DNA of 64,000 nucleotides from a virus: IMG/VR virus record IMGVR_UViG_3300026544_000001, positions 1 to 64,000 of that record. One strand, 5' to 3'. The position numbers and the translations under genes are program-made. Below the pieces are notes generated by a model that was not told where the DNA came from, made no database searches, and was given only the letters and a program-made list of their open reading frames with translations. This document shows positions 51,198 to 58,120 of this stretch, one piece after another. The number at the start of each line of letters is the position of its first letter. The stretch's first letter is position 1.

Positions 51198-51656
51198 TTA
51201 CACTAATGGTAAATATGTAGTTTTTCTATCATATCCATAGTGATTATGTTGTCGTTGGTGACATCCATTTATTCCACCACATAGTATACGAACATCTCGT
51301 ATATCTTCTTGTCCAAGTCTGACGTAACTTATATGATGTAAATTTAGATTATTAGTTGATCCACATATCTCACATTTATTGTTTACTATAAGCATTCTGT
51401 CTTTCTTTAATTGTTTCCAGTAATTAGATTGCATATGCTTTAGTTTAGCTTCTCTAGATATAAACATAGAAGCATGATATTCTTCATTATCTGTTCTAGC
51501 AGTATTAAGCCAATTACTTTTACTTGGATTCTTAGCTGAAAAAATAAATAATAGCGGTATGAATATTATAAAACCTATAAAAAAAGAATCTGTTAAAGAT
51601 CCTATTGTACATGCTATTATAAGTGGTACTATTTCATTAAATTGTTCTGTTGTCAT
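51198..51656 (-). CDS. HNH endonuclease with N-terminal membrane helices
   Basis: The 152-aa protein has one or two hydrophobic helices at residues 9-40 and a C-terminal HNH: CEICGSTNNLNLHHISYVRLG, then LCGGINGCHQRQH. HNH enzymes in phages act in homing, packaging or nicking. Membrane helices fused to an HNH are unusual. Flanked by terminators on both sides, so it is nearly monocistronic. SD TAGGAGATGTA. Confidence 0.8.
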   Translation of the reverse strand: MTTEQFNEIVPLIIACTIGSLTDSFFIGFIIFIPLLFIFSAKNPSKSNWLNTARTDNEEYHASMFISREAKLKHMQSNYWKQLKKDRMLIVNNKCEICGSTNNLNLHHISYVRLGQEDIRDVRILCGGINGCHQRQHNHYGYDRKTTYLPLV

Positions 51657-51671
51657 TACATCTCCTAGAGC

Positions 51672-51700
51672 AAAAAAAGAAATAGACTAATTAAAGTCTA
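51672..51700 (-). terminator. Rho-independent terminator overlapping the gene end
   Basis: Minus-strand stem TAGACT/AGTCTA, loop TTAATT, followed by TTTCTTTTTTT. The stem includes the last codons and stop of the 51691 gene. The loop is the same as in the terminator at 51163. Confidence 0.78.
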
Positions 51701-52026
51701 AATCCTGTACATCCTAATATTTTTCCATGTTCATCTTTCTGAACTTGTCCTGGTGCTACTACATCTGTTCTATCCTTATCCTTACAATTAAGAGCTAAGG
51801 CACTAATAATGTAAATAGTATTAGGCTTAGGCTCTGGCAGATAGTCAATATCTCCACTTATTGTTTTATATATAGGTAAATTAGATTGTTTACTTACTCG
51901 TTTTCTATTAGTTGTACATCTTACAACTATACCTGATTTAGGTATAGTTATTCCTGTTGATACTTCTGTTATATCGTGCTTAGTTAGATTTATATAGTTA
52001 ATTCCATTGTGTGTTGTTTGTTTCAT
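51691..52026 (-). CDS. Unrecognised 111-aa protein
   Basis: Beta-rich protein (TGITIPKSGIVVRCTTNRKRV). SD AAGGAGCAAAT, 10 bp after the RNAP gene, so it ends the RNAP transcript. No family recognised. Confidence 0.65.
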   Translation of the reverse strand: MKQTTHNGINYINLTKHDITEVSTGITIPKSGIVVRCTTNRKRVSKQSNLPIYKTISGDIDYLPEPKPNTIYIISALALNCKDKDRTDVVAPGQVQKDEHGKILGCTGFRL

Positions 52027-52035
52027 ATTTGCTCC

Positions 52036-53814
52036 TTATTTCATTGCTGATTGTTCTATTACTGTATCATTAGCTACTTTATCTACAGATAATAGTATCT
52101 TACCAAATGCAATAGCTGCTTTAGTTGATGTAATATTCAATGTTTGTTGATATTGTTTTATTATAGTTTGTCTATTATCAAATAGATCTTGCAATTGTTT
52201 AGTATACTCTACTCTAGCTGTTGATCCTGGTAAGCATAGTATAGCATCATGTATACCTATTGCCCATTCATTAGTATTCATTAATTTAACTAATGTATTG
52301 TTAAGTAATTGACTATCTAGATTATGTACTAAACAAGTTGTATAGTATAATGAGAATCGTTTATAATCAGGTAATCTCATAGGTTTGTGTATCATAGTAG
52401 TCCTAAACTTGTTAATAGATGGATCCCAATATGTGTATACATTTAGTTTACTATCAATAGTCTTAAACTTATTCACTTCTATAGTAAACTCATCATTCCA
52501 TATATTAGCTTTATAGTTTGGTGTAGTTATATTACCAAACATAGTCCAATAGTCTTTAGATTGTCGTACTATACTAAAAGCACCTGATTTAAACTCTTGT
52601 TTTATTGCATTCATTTGCTCTTTAGATAGTTCAATATTCTTTTTAGCTAATAATTGCTTAAATGACTGATTAGAGCCATACGAAATAGGTGTACCAATAG
52701 CTTTAACACCTACTCTAGGTACATCTGCTACATCCCAAAAGTCTTTTAAACTATCTTTATTGATAAGATTAGTTTTATCCATAAGTCTACTATCTCCAAA
52801 TAGTAATCCTGTGATACCAGCTACTGAAGCTGTCATGTCTATCTCAATAGGTATATCCCATTTAACTATATCATTAGTAAATAGGGTATCTAATCTACTA
52901 TAGATTCGCTCTAACCATATATGTTCATGATCTATATGTTTAGGCAGTTCTCGTCTAAGGTATGCTGCTTTACCTGCTAATGCTTTAGTAGCCCATCTAT
53001 TAGATTTAATACCTAATAATTCAGCTATAAATCTATATATATCCTTAAGTTTACTATAGTCCTTAGTAGTAATCATAGTATACTTATTAGATATAAGTAA
53101 AGCTCTTGCATTCTTATCAGCTATAGGATTAAATACTCTTTTAAGTCCGGTATAGATAGATCTACCTCTACTATCACTAATGTTAGCTTCCATATTATAA
53201 CGAGCTTTAGGATTAGCTGTATAGTAAGCAAATAACCATTTAGATATTTCTCCATAGTTAAGTATATCATCTTCAACAAATGAAAATCGTTCCTTCATTT
53301 TAGTTATAGATTTAACTAGTTGTTCAGTGATATAGTCTTCGTACTTAATCATCATAGGTATGTCAAAGCTAAATTGTTGTTTAGCAGCATACTCAAATCC
53401 AGTACGAACTAATCCAATATCCTTAACACCAGATGGTGTACTAGTCAATAAACTAGATGACTCTTCAGTGTTACATTTAAGTGAGTATTGTCTAATCTTA
53501 ATAGATTTTCTATAGTTATCTCGTTCACTCGTAGTAGTATACTTAGCTATAGCTAATGTTGATAACTTAATAGATGCAAATTTAGCTGATCCATTAATAC
53601 TAAGCCAATTAGAATCTTTCTGAGTAAGAGCATAAGTAATCTTATTCATAAGTTCTTGACCTATCTTATCAATCCAATAAGGTATAGATAATGAGTTATT
53701 AAATACCCATGCTCGTTCAAGAGCTAAGATAAATTGTTTAGTTGGTTCCGAAGTTAGTTCAATATAATTTCGTACATTAGTTGTTGTATGTTGTGTTAAT
53801 AGGTTTAGTACCAT
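52036..53814 (-). CDS. Single-subunit phage RNA polymerase (N4 RNAPII-like, one chain)
   Basis: The 592-aa protein carries all T7-family motifs: DSRGR (214-218, the DxxGR motif), motif A EIDMTASVAGITG (Asp326), motif B RVGVKAIGTPISYG (Arg367, Lys371, Tyr379) and motif C GIHDAIL (Asp523). N4 RNAPII, which transcribes middle genes, is made of two polypeptides; here one chain holds the DxxGR and A-C motifs. It sits in the early part of the minus-strand cluster, as expected. Bounded by a terminator upstream (53841). SD AAGGAGAAAATAAA. Confidence 0.9.
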   Translation of the reverse strand: MVLNLLTQHTTTNVRNYIELTSEPTKQFILALERAWVFNNSLSIPYWIDKIGQELMNKITYALTQKDSNWLSINGSAKFASIKLSTLAIAKYTTTSERDNYRKSIKIRQYSLKCNTEESSSLLTSTPSGVKDIGLVRTGFEYAAKQQFSFDIPMMIKYEDYITEQLVKSITKMKERFSFVEDDILNYGEISKWLFAYYTANPKARYNMEANISDSRGRSIYTGLKRVFNPIADKNARALLISNKYTMITTKDYSKLKDIYRFIAELLGIKSNRWATKALAGKAAYLRRELPKHIDHEHIWLERIYSRLDTLFTNDIVKWDIPIEIDMTASVAGITGLLFGDSRLMDKTNLINKDSLKDFWDVADVPRVGVKAIGTPISYGSNQSFKQLLAKKNIELSKEQMNAIKQEFKSGAFSIVRQSKDYWTMFGNITTPNYKANIWNDEFTIEVNKFKTIDSKLNVYTYWDPSINKFRTTMIHKPMRLPDYKRFSLYYTTCLVHNLDSQLLNNTLVKLMNTNEWAIGIHDAILCLPGSTARVEYTKQLQDLFDNRQTIIKQYQQTLNITSTKAAIAFGKILLSVDKVANDTVIEQSAMK

Positions 53815-53840
53815 TTTATTTTCTCCTTATTAGTTAAAAT

Positions 53841-53871
53841 AGTAACCCCATGAATAGTAGATGGGATTACT
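53841..53871 (-). terminator. Probable terminator upstream of the RNAP gene
   Basis: On the minus strand AGTAATCCCAT pairs with ATGGGGTTACT (11 bp, one U-G), loop of 9, followed by ATTTTAAC. It divides the 201-aa gene from the RNAP gene. Confidence 0.65.
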
Positions 53872-53887
53872 AAGTAATTGGTTAGTA

Positions 53888-54493
53888 TTATGCTGATTGT
53901 AATGCTTCACTAGCAGCTTTAGCTAGTTTAATTTCATCAAGTTCACGTTGTATCTTAGTCATAGCAATAGATTCATTCTTAGAGTAAACTTCTTCAGTCA
54001 TTTTGAAATCAACAGCAGATAGATTAGCAGCTTCAGCAAACTCAACATATGCATCATATAGTGCAACATAGTTAGGTTCTTCACCAGATACTACATTATA
54101 CTCATCATCCATAAAGCTATTGAAGCCTTTGTACTCTTTAATATCAAGCATCATATCATGAGTAATATTCCAACCTTTAGATTGTAATGTCTCTATGATT
54201 TCATCTTGTAAGTCAAGTTCCAACTGAGCATCCCATGGCTTATCAATGATAGGTGATGCATATAGAGCTACAAGCTTATTGATAGCAGCAGGTACTTTAC
54301 CATATGAGTCTTTTCTTATACCTCTTCTGAAGAATTGTTGTAAGAATTTATCATCTTTACCTAATTTAGTTGATAGTGATAAAACTATTGGTTTAAGTAC
54401 ATCTACTGATTGAGCTACTAGTCTATTGTTGATTGTTATATCACTGATTGTTCTTGTTGTTCCATCTAGTTTTGTTATTGTATTAATTTCCAT
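53888..54493 (-). CDS. Unrecognised 201-aa early protein
   Basis: Helical acidic protein (DGTTRTISDITINNRLVAQS start) directly upstream of the phage RNAP. A role with the RNAP is possible from position only. SD AAGGAATAATA; a promoter-like motif lies 60-70 bp upstream. Confidence 0.7.
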   Translation of the reverse strand: MEINTITKLDGTTRTISDITINNRLVAQSVDVLKPIVLSLSTKLGKDDKFLQQFFRRGIRKDSYGKVPAAINKLVALYASPIIDKPWDAQLELDLQDEIIETLQSKGWNITHDMMLDIKEYKGFNSFMDDEYNVVSGEEPNYVALYDAYVEFAEAANLSAVDFKMTEEVYSKNESIAMTKIQRELDEIKLAKAASEALQSA

Positions 54494-54535
54494 TATTATT
54501 CCTTTATATGGTTATTAGTGGTTGCTTACTTGAAG

Positions 54536-54694
54536 CTACAGTTTATGTTCCGTTACATTAAATTTATATATTGTAAATACTAGTAATGCTATAATAGTAC
54601 CTACTACTAAGATACTGAATACAGCATAGAGTAGAGATAGTATTAATGATATGACTAGGATGAGAGATGCTAAAAGTTGTAGTTGTTTAATCAT
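54536..54694 (-). CDS. Small membrane protein, 52 aa
   Basis: ATG behind GGAGATAATAG, overlapping the upstream stop. Nearly all of residues 6-42 is hydrophobic (two helices). Its last codons overlap the promoter-like motif at 54551. Role unknown. Confidence 0.65.
   Translation of the reverse strand: MIKQLQLLASLILVISLILSLLYAVFSILVVGTIIALLVFTIYKFNVTEHKL
54551..54565 (-). promoter_or_regulatory. Degenerate copy of the promoter-like motif
   Basis: CGTTACATTAAATTT shares the core ACATTAAATTT and lies 60 bp upstream of the 201-aa gene, inside the end of the 52-aa gene. Being coding sequence, it may be coincidental. Confidence 0.3.
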
Positions 54695-54941
54695 CTATTA
54701 TCTCCTTGAAGGTTGCTTCTATACCAGATAAATCAGGTGGATATAGGTATAGGTAGAATGATATTGTGAATGATGCTACCATTGCGATAGACATACCTGT
54801 CTTAGTTCCTCCGAACATAAGGTTAAGTGCTAAGATCATTAAAAGATCTAATATAGCGTCTAGTTTATGGTTATGGTTGAACTTCCATCGTATTACGATT
54901 AGATTGAATGCTGATAGTACTCCTACTATTAGTACTTCCAT
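54687..54941 (-). CDS. Membrane protein, 84 aa
   Basis: Hydrophobic segments near residues 3-18, 30-46 and 50-68, acidic tail. SD AAGGAGTAAAC. Early membrane proteins may alter the host envelope or block superinfection; that is inference. Confidence 0.68.
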   Translation of the reverse strand: MEVLIVGVLSAFNLIVIRWKFNHNHKLDAILDLLMILALNLMFGGTKTGMSIAMVASFTISFYLYLYPPDLSGIEATFKEIIDD

Positions 54942-54960
54942 GTTTACTCCTTGTGTAGGT

Positions 54961-54985
54961 CACTACATTGAATTTGTTTGTAGTG
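54961..54985 (-). promoter_or_regulatory. Promoter-like motif with inverted repeat
   Basis: CACTACATTGAATTT, one difference from the copies at 56854 and 56994; CACTACA also pairs with TGTAGTG at 54979-54985. It lies 20-45 bp upstream of the ATG at 54941. Confidence 0.5.
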
Positions 54986-55066
54986 TGATTCAATTAATAT
55001 TATAGATGTTCTAAGATTACGTATTGTGCTATTATTGATCTTTTCGATTAGAATGTAGTGTAATAG

Positions 55067-55528
55067 TCATATTTCATTTTTAGTTGATATTTGTACATCA
55101 TAATTTGAATCTATTATAGTTTCTGCTATAACTAAATCATGATCTAATAATTTACTACCTTCTTGAAATTCAGTAACATCTTTTTTACCTAATATCCATG
55201 TAGATCTAACTATACCTTTATGAGTTTCTTGCTCAAAATGTATCCAACCTGTGTTAGATAGTTTTAATCTATAATGTTTAACTTTTCTAGATGTCCATCC
55301 TATAGATCTTCCTACTAATATATCGTCTAATAGATTAAAATGTGTTACATAAGCTTTACTTACATAATAGTTATATAGATATAGTGCCTCTGCATTTATA
55401 TCTGAAACTAACTCTCTTTGTAAAGCTAAACTAAGAGTGTAGGTACTTTTTGAATGATGTTTCTTACTCATAATGCATGTTCCTCGGTAGATAAATTTTT
55501 GTTTAAGCTTACTTTTGCTATACTTCAT
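55067..55528 (-). CDS. Winged-helix DNA-binding regulator (paralog of the 34686 gene)
   Basis: The 153-aa frame starts at an ATG with SD AAGGATTGTTAA; a second in-frame ATG at 55471 has its own SD (GAGGAACATGC). EALYLYNYYVSKAYVTHF ... GRSIGWTSRKVKHYRLKL mirrors the 34686-35108 protein. A palindrome and hairpins upstream could be its own operator region. Likely an early transcription or replication regulator. Confidence 0.65.
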   Translation of the reverse strand: MKYSKSKLKQKFIYRGTCIMSKKHHSKSTYTLSLALQRELVSDINAEALYLYNYYVSKAYVTHFNLLDDILVGRSIGWTSRKVKHYRLKLSNTGWIHFEQETHKGIVRSTWILGKKDVTEFQEGSKLLDHDLVIAETIIDSNYDVQISTKNEI

Positions 55529-55543
55529 TTAACAATCCTTAAT

Positions 55544-55588
55544 GGAAGAGTTAAAATTATTAACCACATCTAAAAGTTAATCTCTTCC
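55544..55588 (-). promoter_or_regulatory. Leader hairpin before the winged-helix gene
   Basis: GGAAGAGTTAA pairs with TTAATCTCTTCC (11 bp, one bulge) immediately upstream of the SD AAGGATTG. Confidence 0.5.
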
Positions 55589-55633
55589 TTCTAACCAAAA
55601 GTTTACCAAATGTTGTCTGATATATACCTTAAC

Positions 55634-55651
55634 TGGACAAGATCTTGTCCA
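55634..55651. promoter_or_regulatory. 18-bp perfect palindrome, operator candidate
   Basis: TGGACAAGATCTTGTCCA is a perfect palindrome. A second, imperfect copy of its left half (AACTGGACAA) begins at 55662. Both precede the regulator gene at 55067. Confidence 0.6.
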
Positions 55652-55737
55652 ATGACCCTATAACTGGACAATATTGTGTTAGTACTGAATTTAACTATAA
55701 TACCGATGTATACTAGCTTATAATCAATTTAATGGTA

Positions 55738-55793
55738 AATTAGAATCACTACCTTATATTATATATTATATATTATATATGTAGATTCTAATT
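55738..55793. repeat. Hairpin enclosing tandem TATATTATA repeats
   Basis: A TTAGAATC-type 10-bp stem (55738-55747/55784-55793), continued by TAC/GTA, encloses about 28 bases of tandem TATATTATA units. It could be an unwinding or origin-like element. The gene-free stretch 55529-55844 otherwise holds the palindrome, leader hairpin and one copy of a 29-bp repeat. Confidence 0.6.
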
Positions 55794-55806
55794 GATAGAG
55801 TGCATA

Positions 55807-55835
55807 AGTAAAAGATATACTCTCTTTAGGATACT
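55807..55835. repeat. 29-bp direct repeat, copy 1
   Basis: Begins AGTAAAAGATATACTCTC and is identical to 56450-56478. It lies just past the stop of the 55845 gene. Confidence 0.85.
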
Positions 55836-55844
55836 AAATAATTA

Positions 55845-56270
55845 CTATAGCCTATTATCCCATTTTAGTTTATACTTATCATAATTAGATGGTAATAATA
55901 GATCAGGATTTATCATATAATTGTATCTATCTATTTTACCTATTATGTTCTTTTTACGTAAGCTACTTACTGCTGTAGATATCTTTTTCTTCTGTGACTC
56001 TGTACAAGCTATTAAACTACGTTGAAATTGTACTATAGGTACATACTCTTTCTCTATTGGACAATAGTTTATCTTGTTCTTAATATACTTAATAACTTCT
56101 TGCTCTGACTTTGTTAATTTCATTACTATGTCTACTAAATCCATTTGTATTGCTCCTCTATCTACACCTAATCGTATAAAAGGTATATGTGCTTTAACAC
56201 TATCCTCTTCAACTATGGTTACTTTTTTACCTTTTTTTAAGGTAACACTTACTATACTGTTATCATCCAT
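55845..56270 (-). CDS. Winged-helix protein, RepL/replication-initiator-like
   Basis: The 141-aa protein has LTKSEQEVIKYIKNKI and a C-terminal wing ISTAVSSLRKKNIIGKIDRY followed by YMINPDLLLP, reminiscent of plasmid RepL-type and MarR-type winged helices. It may bind the paired hairpins 60-110 bp upstream. SD AAGGAGTTGCTAA. Specific function is inference. Confidence 0.6.
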   Translation of the reverse strand: MDDNSIVSVTLKKGKKVTIVEEDSVKAHIPFIRLGVDRGAIQMDLVDIVMKLTKSEQEVIKYIKNKINYCPIEKEYVPIVQFQRSLIACTESQKKKISTAVSSLRKKNIIGKIDRYNYMINPDLLLPSNYDKYKLKWDNRL

Positions 56271-56328
56271 TTAGCAACTCCTTGCTTAATTATTTCTTCG
56301 ACATTATTATAGTAGGTGTTAGCTTAAT

Positions 56329-56381
56329 AGTCCCTTTAAATAGGGATTTTACTAGTTATAAAGTCCCTTTAACTAGGGACT
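56329..56381. promoter_or_regulatory. Paired hairpins 33 bp apart
   Basis: AGTCCCTTTAAATAGGGAT (56329-56347) and AGTCCCTTTAACTAGGGACT (56362-56381) are near-identical inverted repeats whose starts are 33 bp apart, about three helical turns. They precede the 55845-56270 gene: operator, iteron or N4-type hairpin promoter candidates. The 235-bp gap 56271-56505 has no supported gene. Confidence 0.6.
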
Positions 56382-56449
56382 CAAAATAAGTACTAATACG
56401 ATGGTTAAGCTATAGTTACATTCTAAGAGTATATAGCTAACTAGGTAAT

Positions 56450-56478
56450 AGTAAAAGATATACTCTCTTTAGGATACT
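56450..56478. repeat. 29-bp direct repeat, copy 2
   Basis: Identical to 55807-55835, again placed shortly downstream of a minus-strand gene (56506-56787). Confidence 0.85.
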
Positions 56479-56505
56479 CTCATAGAAAAAGATAGTAACA
56501 ACCTA

Positions 56506-56787
56506 TTAGGCTGCTACATCTTTAGCTTGAGTTTCTGCTTTAACTTGTTCATCAGATACTTGTTTACCTGATAGTACCATAGCTATTTGATTGTTAGTTA
56601 CAACTCTTTCTAATGACTCTAATTGTTTAAGTTGCTCATTTCTAACTGAAGCATTAGAGATAAGTATTTCATTACCATAAGTTGATACTGTATCATCTAT
56701 TAGTTGAGCTGAAGTGTCTACTACATTAAGAGTTGTAGTTACTGGAGTCCATACTTGACCGATTGCTTTTTTGATTGATTTAAACAT
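56506..56787 (-). CDS. Unrecognised early protein, 93 aa
   Basis: Start 56787 (MFKSIKKAIGQVW) with SD AAGGATTAATA. Ser/Thr/Val-rich with a possible coiled coil (VRNEQLKQLESLERVV). Among the first early genes. No family recognised. Confidence 0.68.
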   Translation of the reverse strand: MFKSIKKAIGQVWTPVTTTLNVVDTSAQLIDDTVSTYGNEILISNASVRNEQLKQLESLERVVTNNQIAMVLSGKQVSDEQVKAETQAKDVAA

Positions 56788-56843
56788 TATTAATCCTTTA
56801 TGATTATTTGATATATGATTGTACTGTATGTACACTAGTTGCT

Positions 56844-56868
56844 TGGTAATTACCACTACATTAAATTT
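56844..56868 (-). promoter_or_regulatory. Promoter-like motif with palindrome, copy 2
   Basis: CACTACATTAAATTT (56854-56868) overlaps the 12-bp palindrome TGGTAATTACCA (56844-56855), about 60-80 bp upstream of the 56787 start and just after the micro-ORF stop. Confidence 0.5.
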
Positions 56869-56940
56869 CTATAAGCTATATTCAGCACATAGTAATAGCA
56901 TCTCTAAGTCAAGATCTATTATAGAGGTATAGTCTAACAT
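56869..56940 (-). CDS. Micro-ORF, 23 aa, first early gene
   Basis: ATG behind strong SD AAGGAGTTAAT opens MLDYTSIIDLDLEM ... ending EYSL. It is homologous by eye to the 24-aa ORF at 49392-49466. Lies 54 bp downstream of a promoter-like motif. Function unknown. Confidence 0.6.
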   Translation of the reverse strand: MLDYTSIIDLDLEMLLLCAEYSL

Positions 56941-56962
56941 ATTAACTCCTTATTTATTATGT

Positions 56963-57008
56963 GTATAACTATACGATAAATAGTTATACAATTCACTACA
57001 TTAAATTT
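56963..57008 (-). promoter_or_regulatory. Promoter-like motif with 9-bp inverted repeat, copy 1
   Basis: CACTACATTAAATTT (56994-57008) with GTATAACTA/TAGTTATAC (56963-56989, 9-nt loop) next to it, upstream of the first minus-strand gene. A candidate early promoter for the virion RNAP, which in N4 recognises hairpins. Confidence 0.55.
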
Positions 57009-57262
57009 AAAAGGGTCCCCTATAGAAGTATATGGAGACTAGTGGGGGGGTGTAATTTAAATAATAGGCATAGAAACGGAGATACTACCCCTCTTGCTAC
57101 ATAATATAATTTCCTCAAATCTACAAAATTATAAAATTAAGTTGCTTATTAATAGCTCTAAACAGCTCATAGTCGGTCTACAAACAACAAACGTATAGAT
57201 TAAATACCATAAAGTAGGGCAAAAATATTATAGGTTATTTGCTAACTACTAGCTCAATAATA
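57009..57262. other. Gene-free divergent region
   Basis: About 250 bp between the early and late divergent transcription units. Holds a 7-G run (about 57051), a GTCCCCTATA/TATGGAGAC imperfect repeat and AT-rich sequence; no gene is supported. In N4 the genome ends fall between the equivalent genes, but no end or repeat can be proven here. Confidence 0.6.
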
Positions 57263-57291
57263 TTGACATTATAGTTAAATATGTGTATACT
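57263..57291 (+). promoter_or_regulatory. Consensus sigma70 promoter for the terminase operon
   Basis: TTGACA (57263-57268), exactly 17 bp, then TATACT (57286-57291); the SD AGGAG and ATG 57317 follow. N4 late genes use host sigma70 RNAP, so this fits a late promoter. Confidence 0.8.
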
Positions 57292-57316
57292 ATGATAAAC
57301 AGTATAGGAGATTAAT

Positions 57317-58120
57317 ATGAATAATGAGTATGAAAAAGATAATAGTACTAAACAACCATTAATTGATGGGATGACCCCTACTATCAAGGAACAATATTTA
57401 GATAGAGATAAGTTAATGAGATTTCTACCTAAAGGTAGTAGAAGAACTGTTACTGATGAGTTGATGAAAAAGATAAAGAGTATTGAGGAAGATGCAGGGA
57501 TACTACAAGAGTATGCTGAAGAACAAATACTTACACATATAGGTGTGTTGAAGGAAGTTAAGTGTAGTGTTGGTGAGTACATTGATGCTGTTAAGTTTGT
57601 ATCCTTGACTAATAGTGGTATGAGTAATAGTAAGGCTTATGAGATAGTATTTCCTGAGCGAGTTAAGAAGATCATGGATAGAACTGGTGAGATGAATACT
57701 AGTTGGAGTACACAGTATAACCAGAATGCGATAGTTACTAAGTTAAGAGTTGCTATGTATGTACCTGTGCAGATTACACATAAGCCTATTGAAGCGCATG
57801 CTATTAATACATTGTTTGCTTTGAGTAGAGGCGAGAGTCCTGTTGAAGGTATGAGAGTTAGTGCTAATGTTGTTAAAGACAGTGCTATTGGATTATTGAA
57901 TTATTTCAAGGAAGAGAAGGATAAAGGTACCACTATTAACATAGGTGTTGGTGAGAGTGATGAAGCATTAAAGGTTAAGAAACAGATGGCTGATAGTATA
58001 GAGAAGATGATTGAGTTACAAAGAGAAGCTTTTCAAAAAGGTATTCCCGTTGAGGATATACAGAAAATGTATATAGATGTTGAAGTATCTGAAGGAGGCG
58101 ATGAAGATGCTTACTGTTGA
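57317..58120 (+). CDS. Probable terminase small subunit (N4 gp69-position)
   Basis: The 267-aa protein lies directly before the large terminase gene. It has a helical N-terminal part (RTVTDELMKKIKSIEEDAG), a possible HTH segment (SLTNSGMSNSKAYEIVFPERVKK), and an acidic helical C-terminus. The function is assigned mainly by position and HTH-like look. SD AGGAGATTAAT. It overlaps the next gene. Confidence 0.65.
   Translation: MNNEYEKDNSTKQPLIDGMTPTIKEQYLDRDKLMRFLPKGSRRTVTDELMKKIKSIEEDAGILQEYAEEQILTHIGVLKEVKCSVGEYIDAVKFVSLTNSGMSNSKAYEIVFPERVKKIMDRTGEMNTSWSTQYNQNAIVTKLRVAMYVPVQITHKPIEAHAINTLFALSRGESPVEGMRVSANVVKDSAIGLLNYFKEEKDKGTTINIGVGESDEALKVKKQMADSIEKMIELQREAFQKGIPVEDIQKMYIDVEVSEGGDEDAYC

Noticed and set aside
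57227-57257. Minus-strand sigma70 promoter TTGAGC-19-TATAAT
   Set aside because: Spacing of 19 and a weak -35; too poor to list beside the strong plus-strand promoter.
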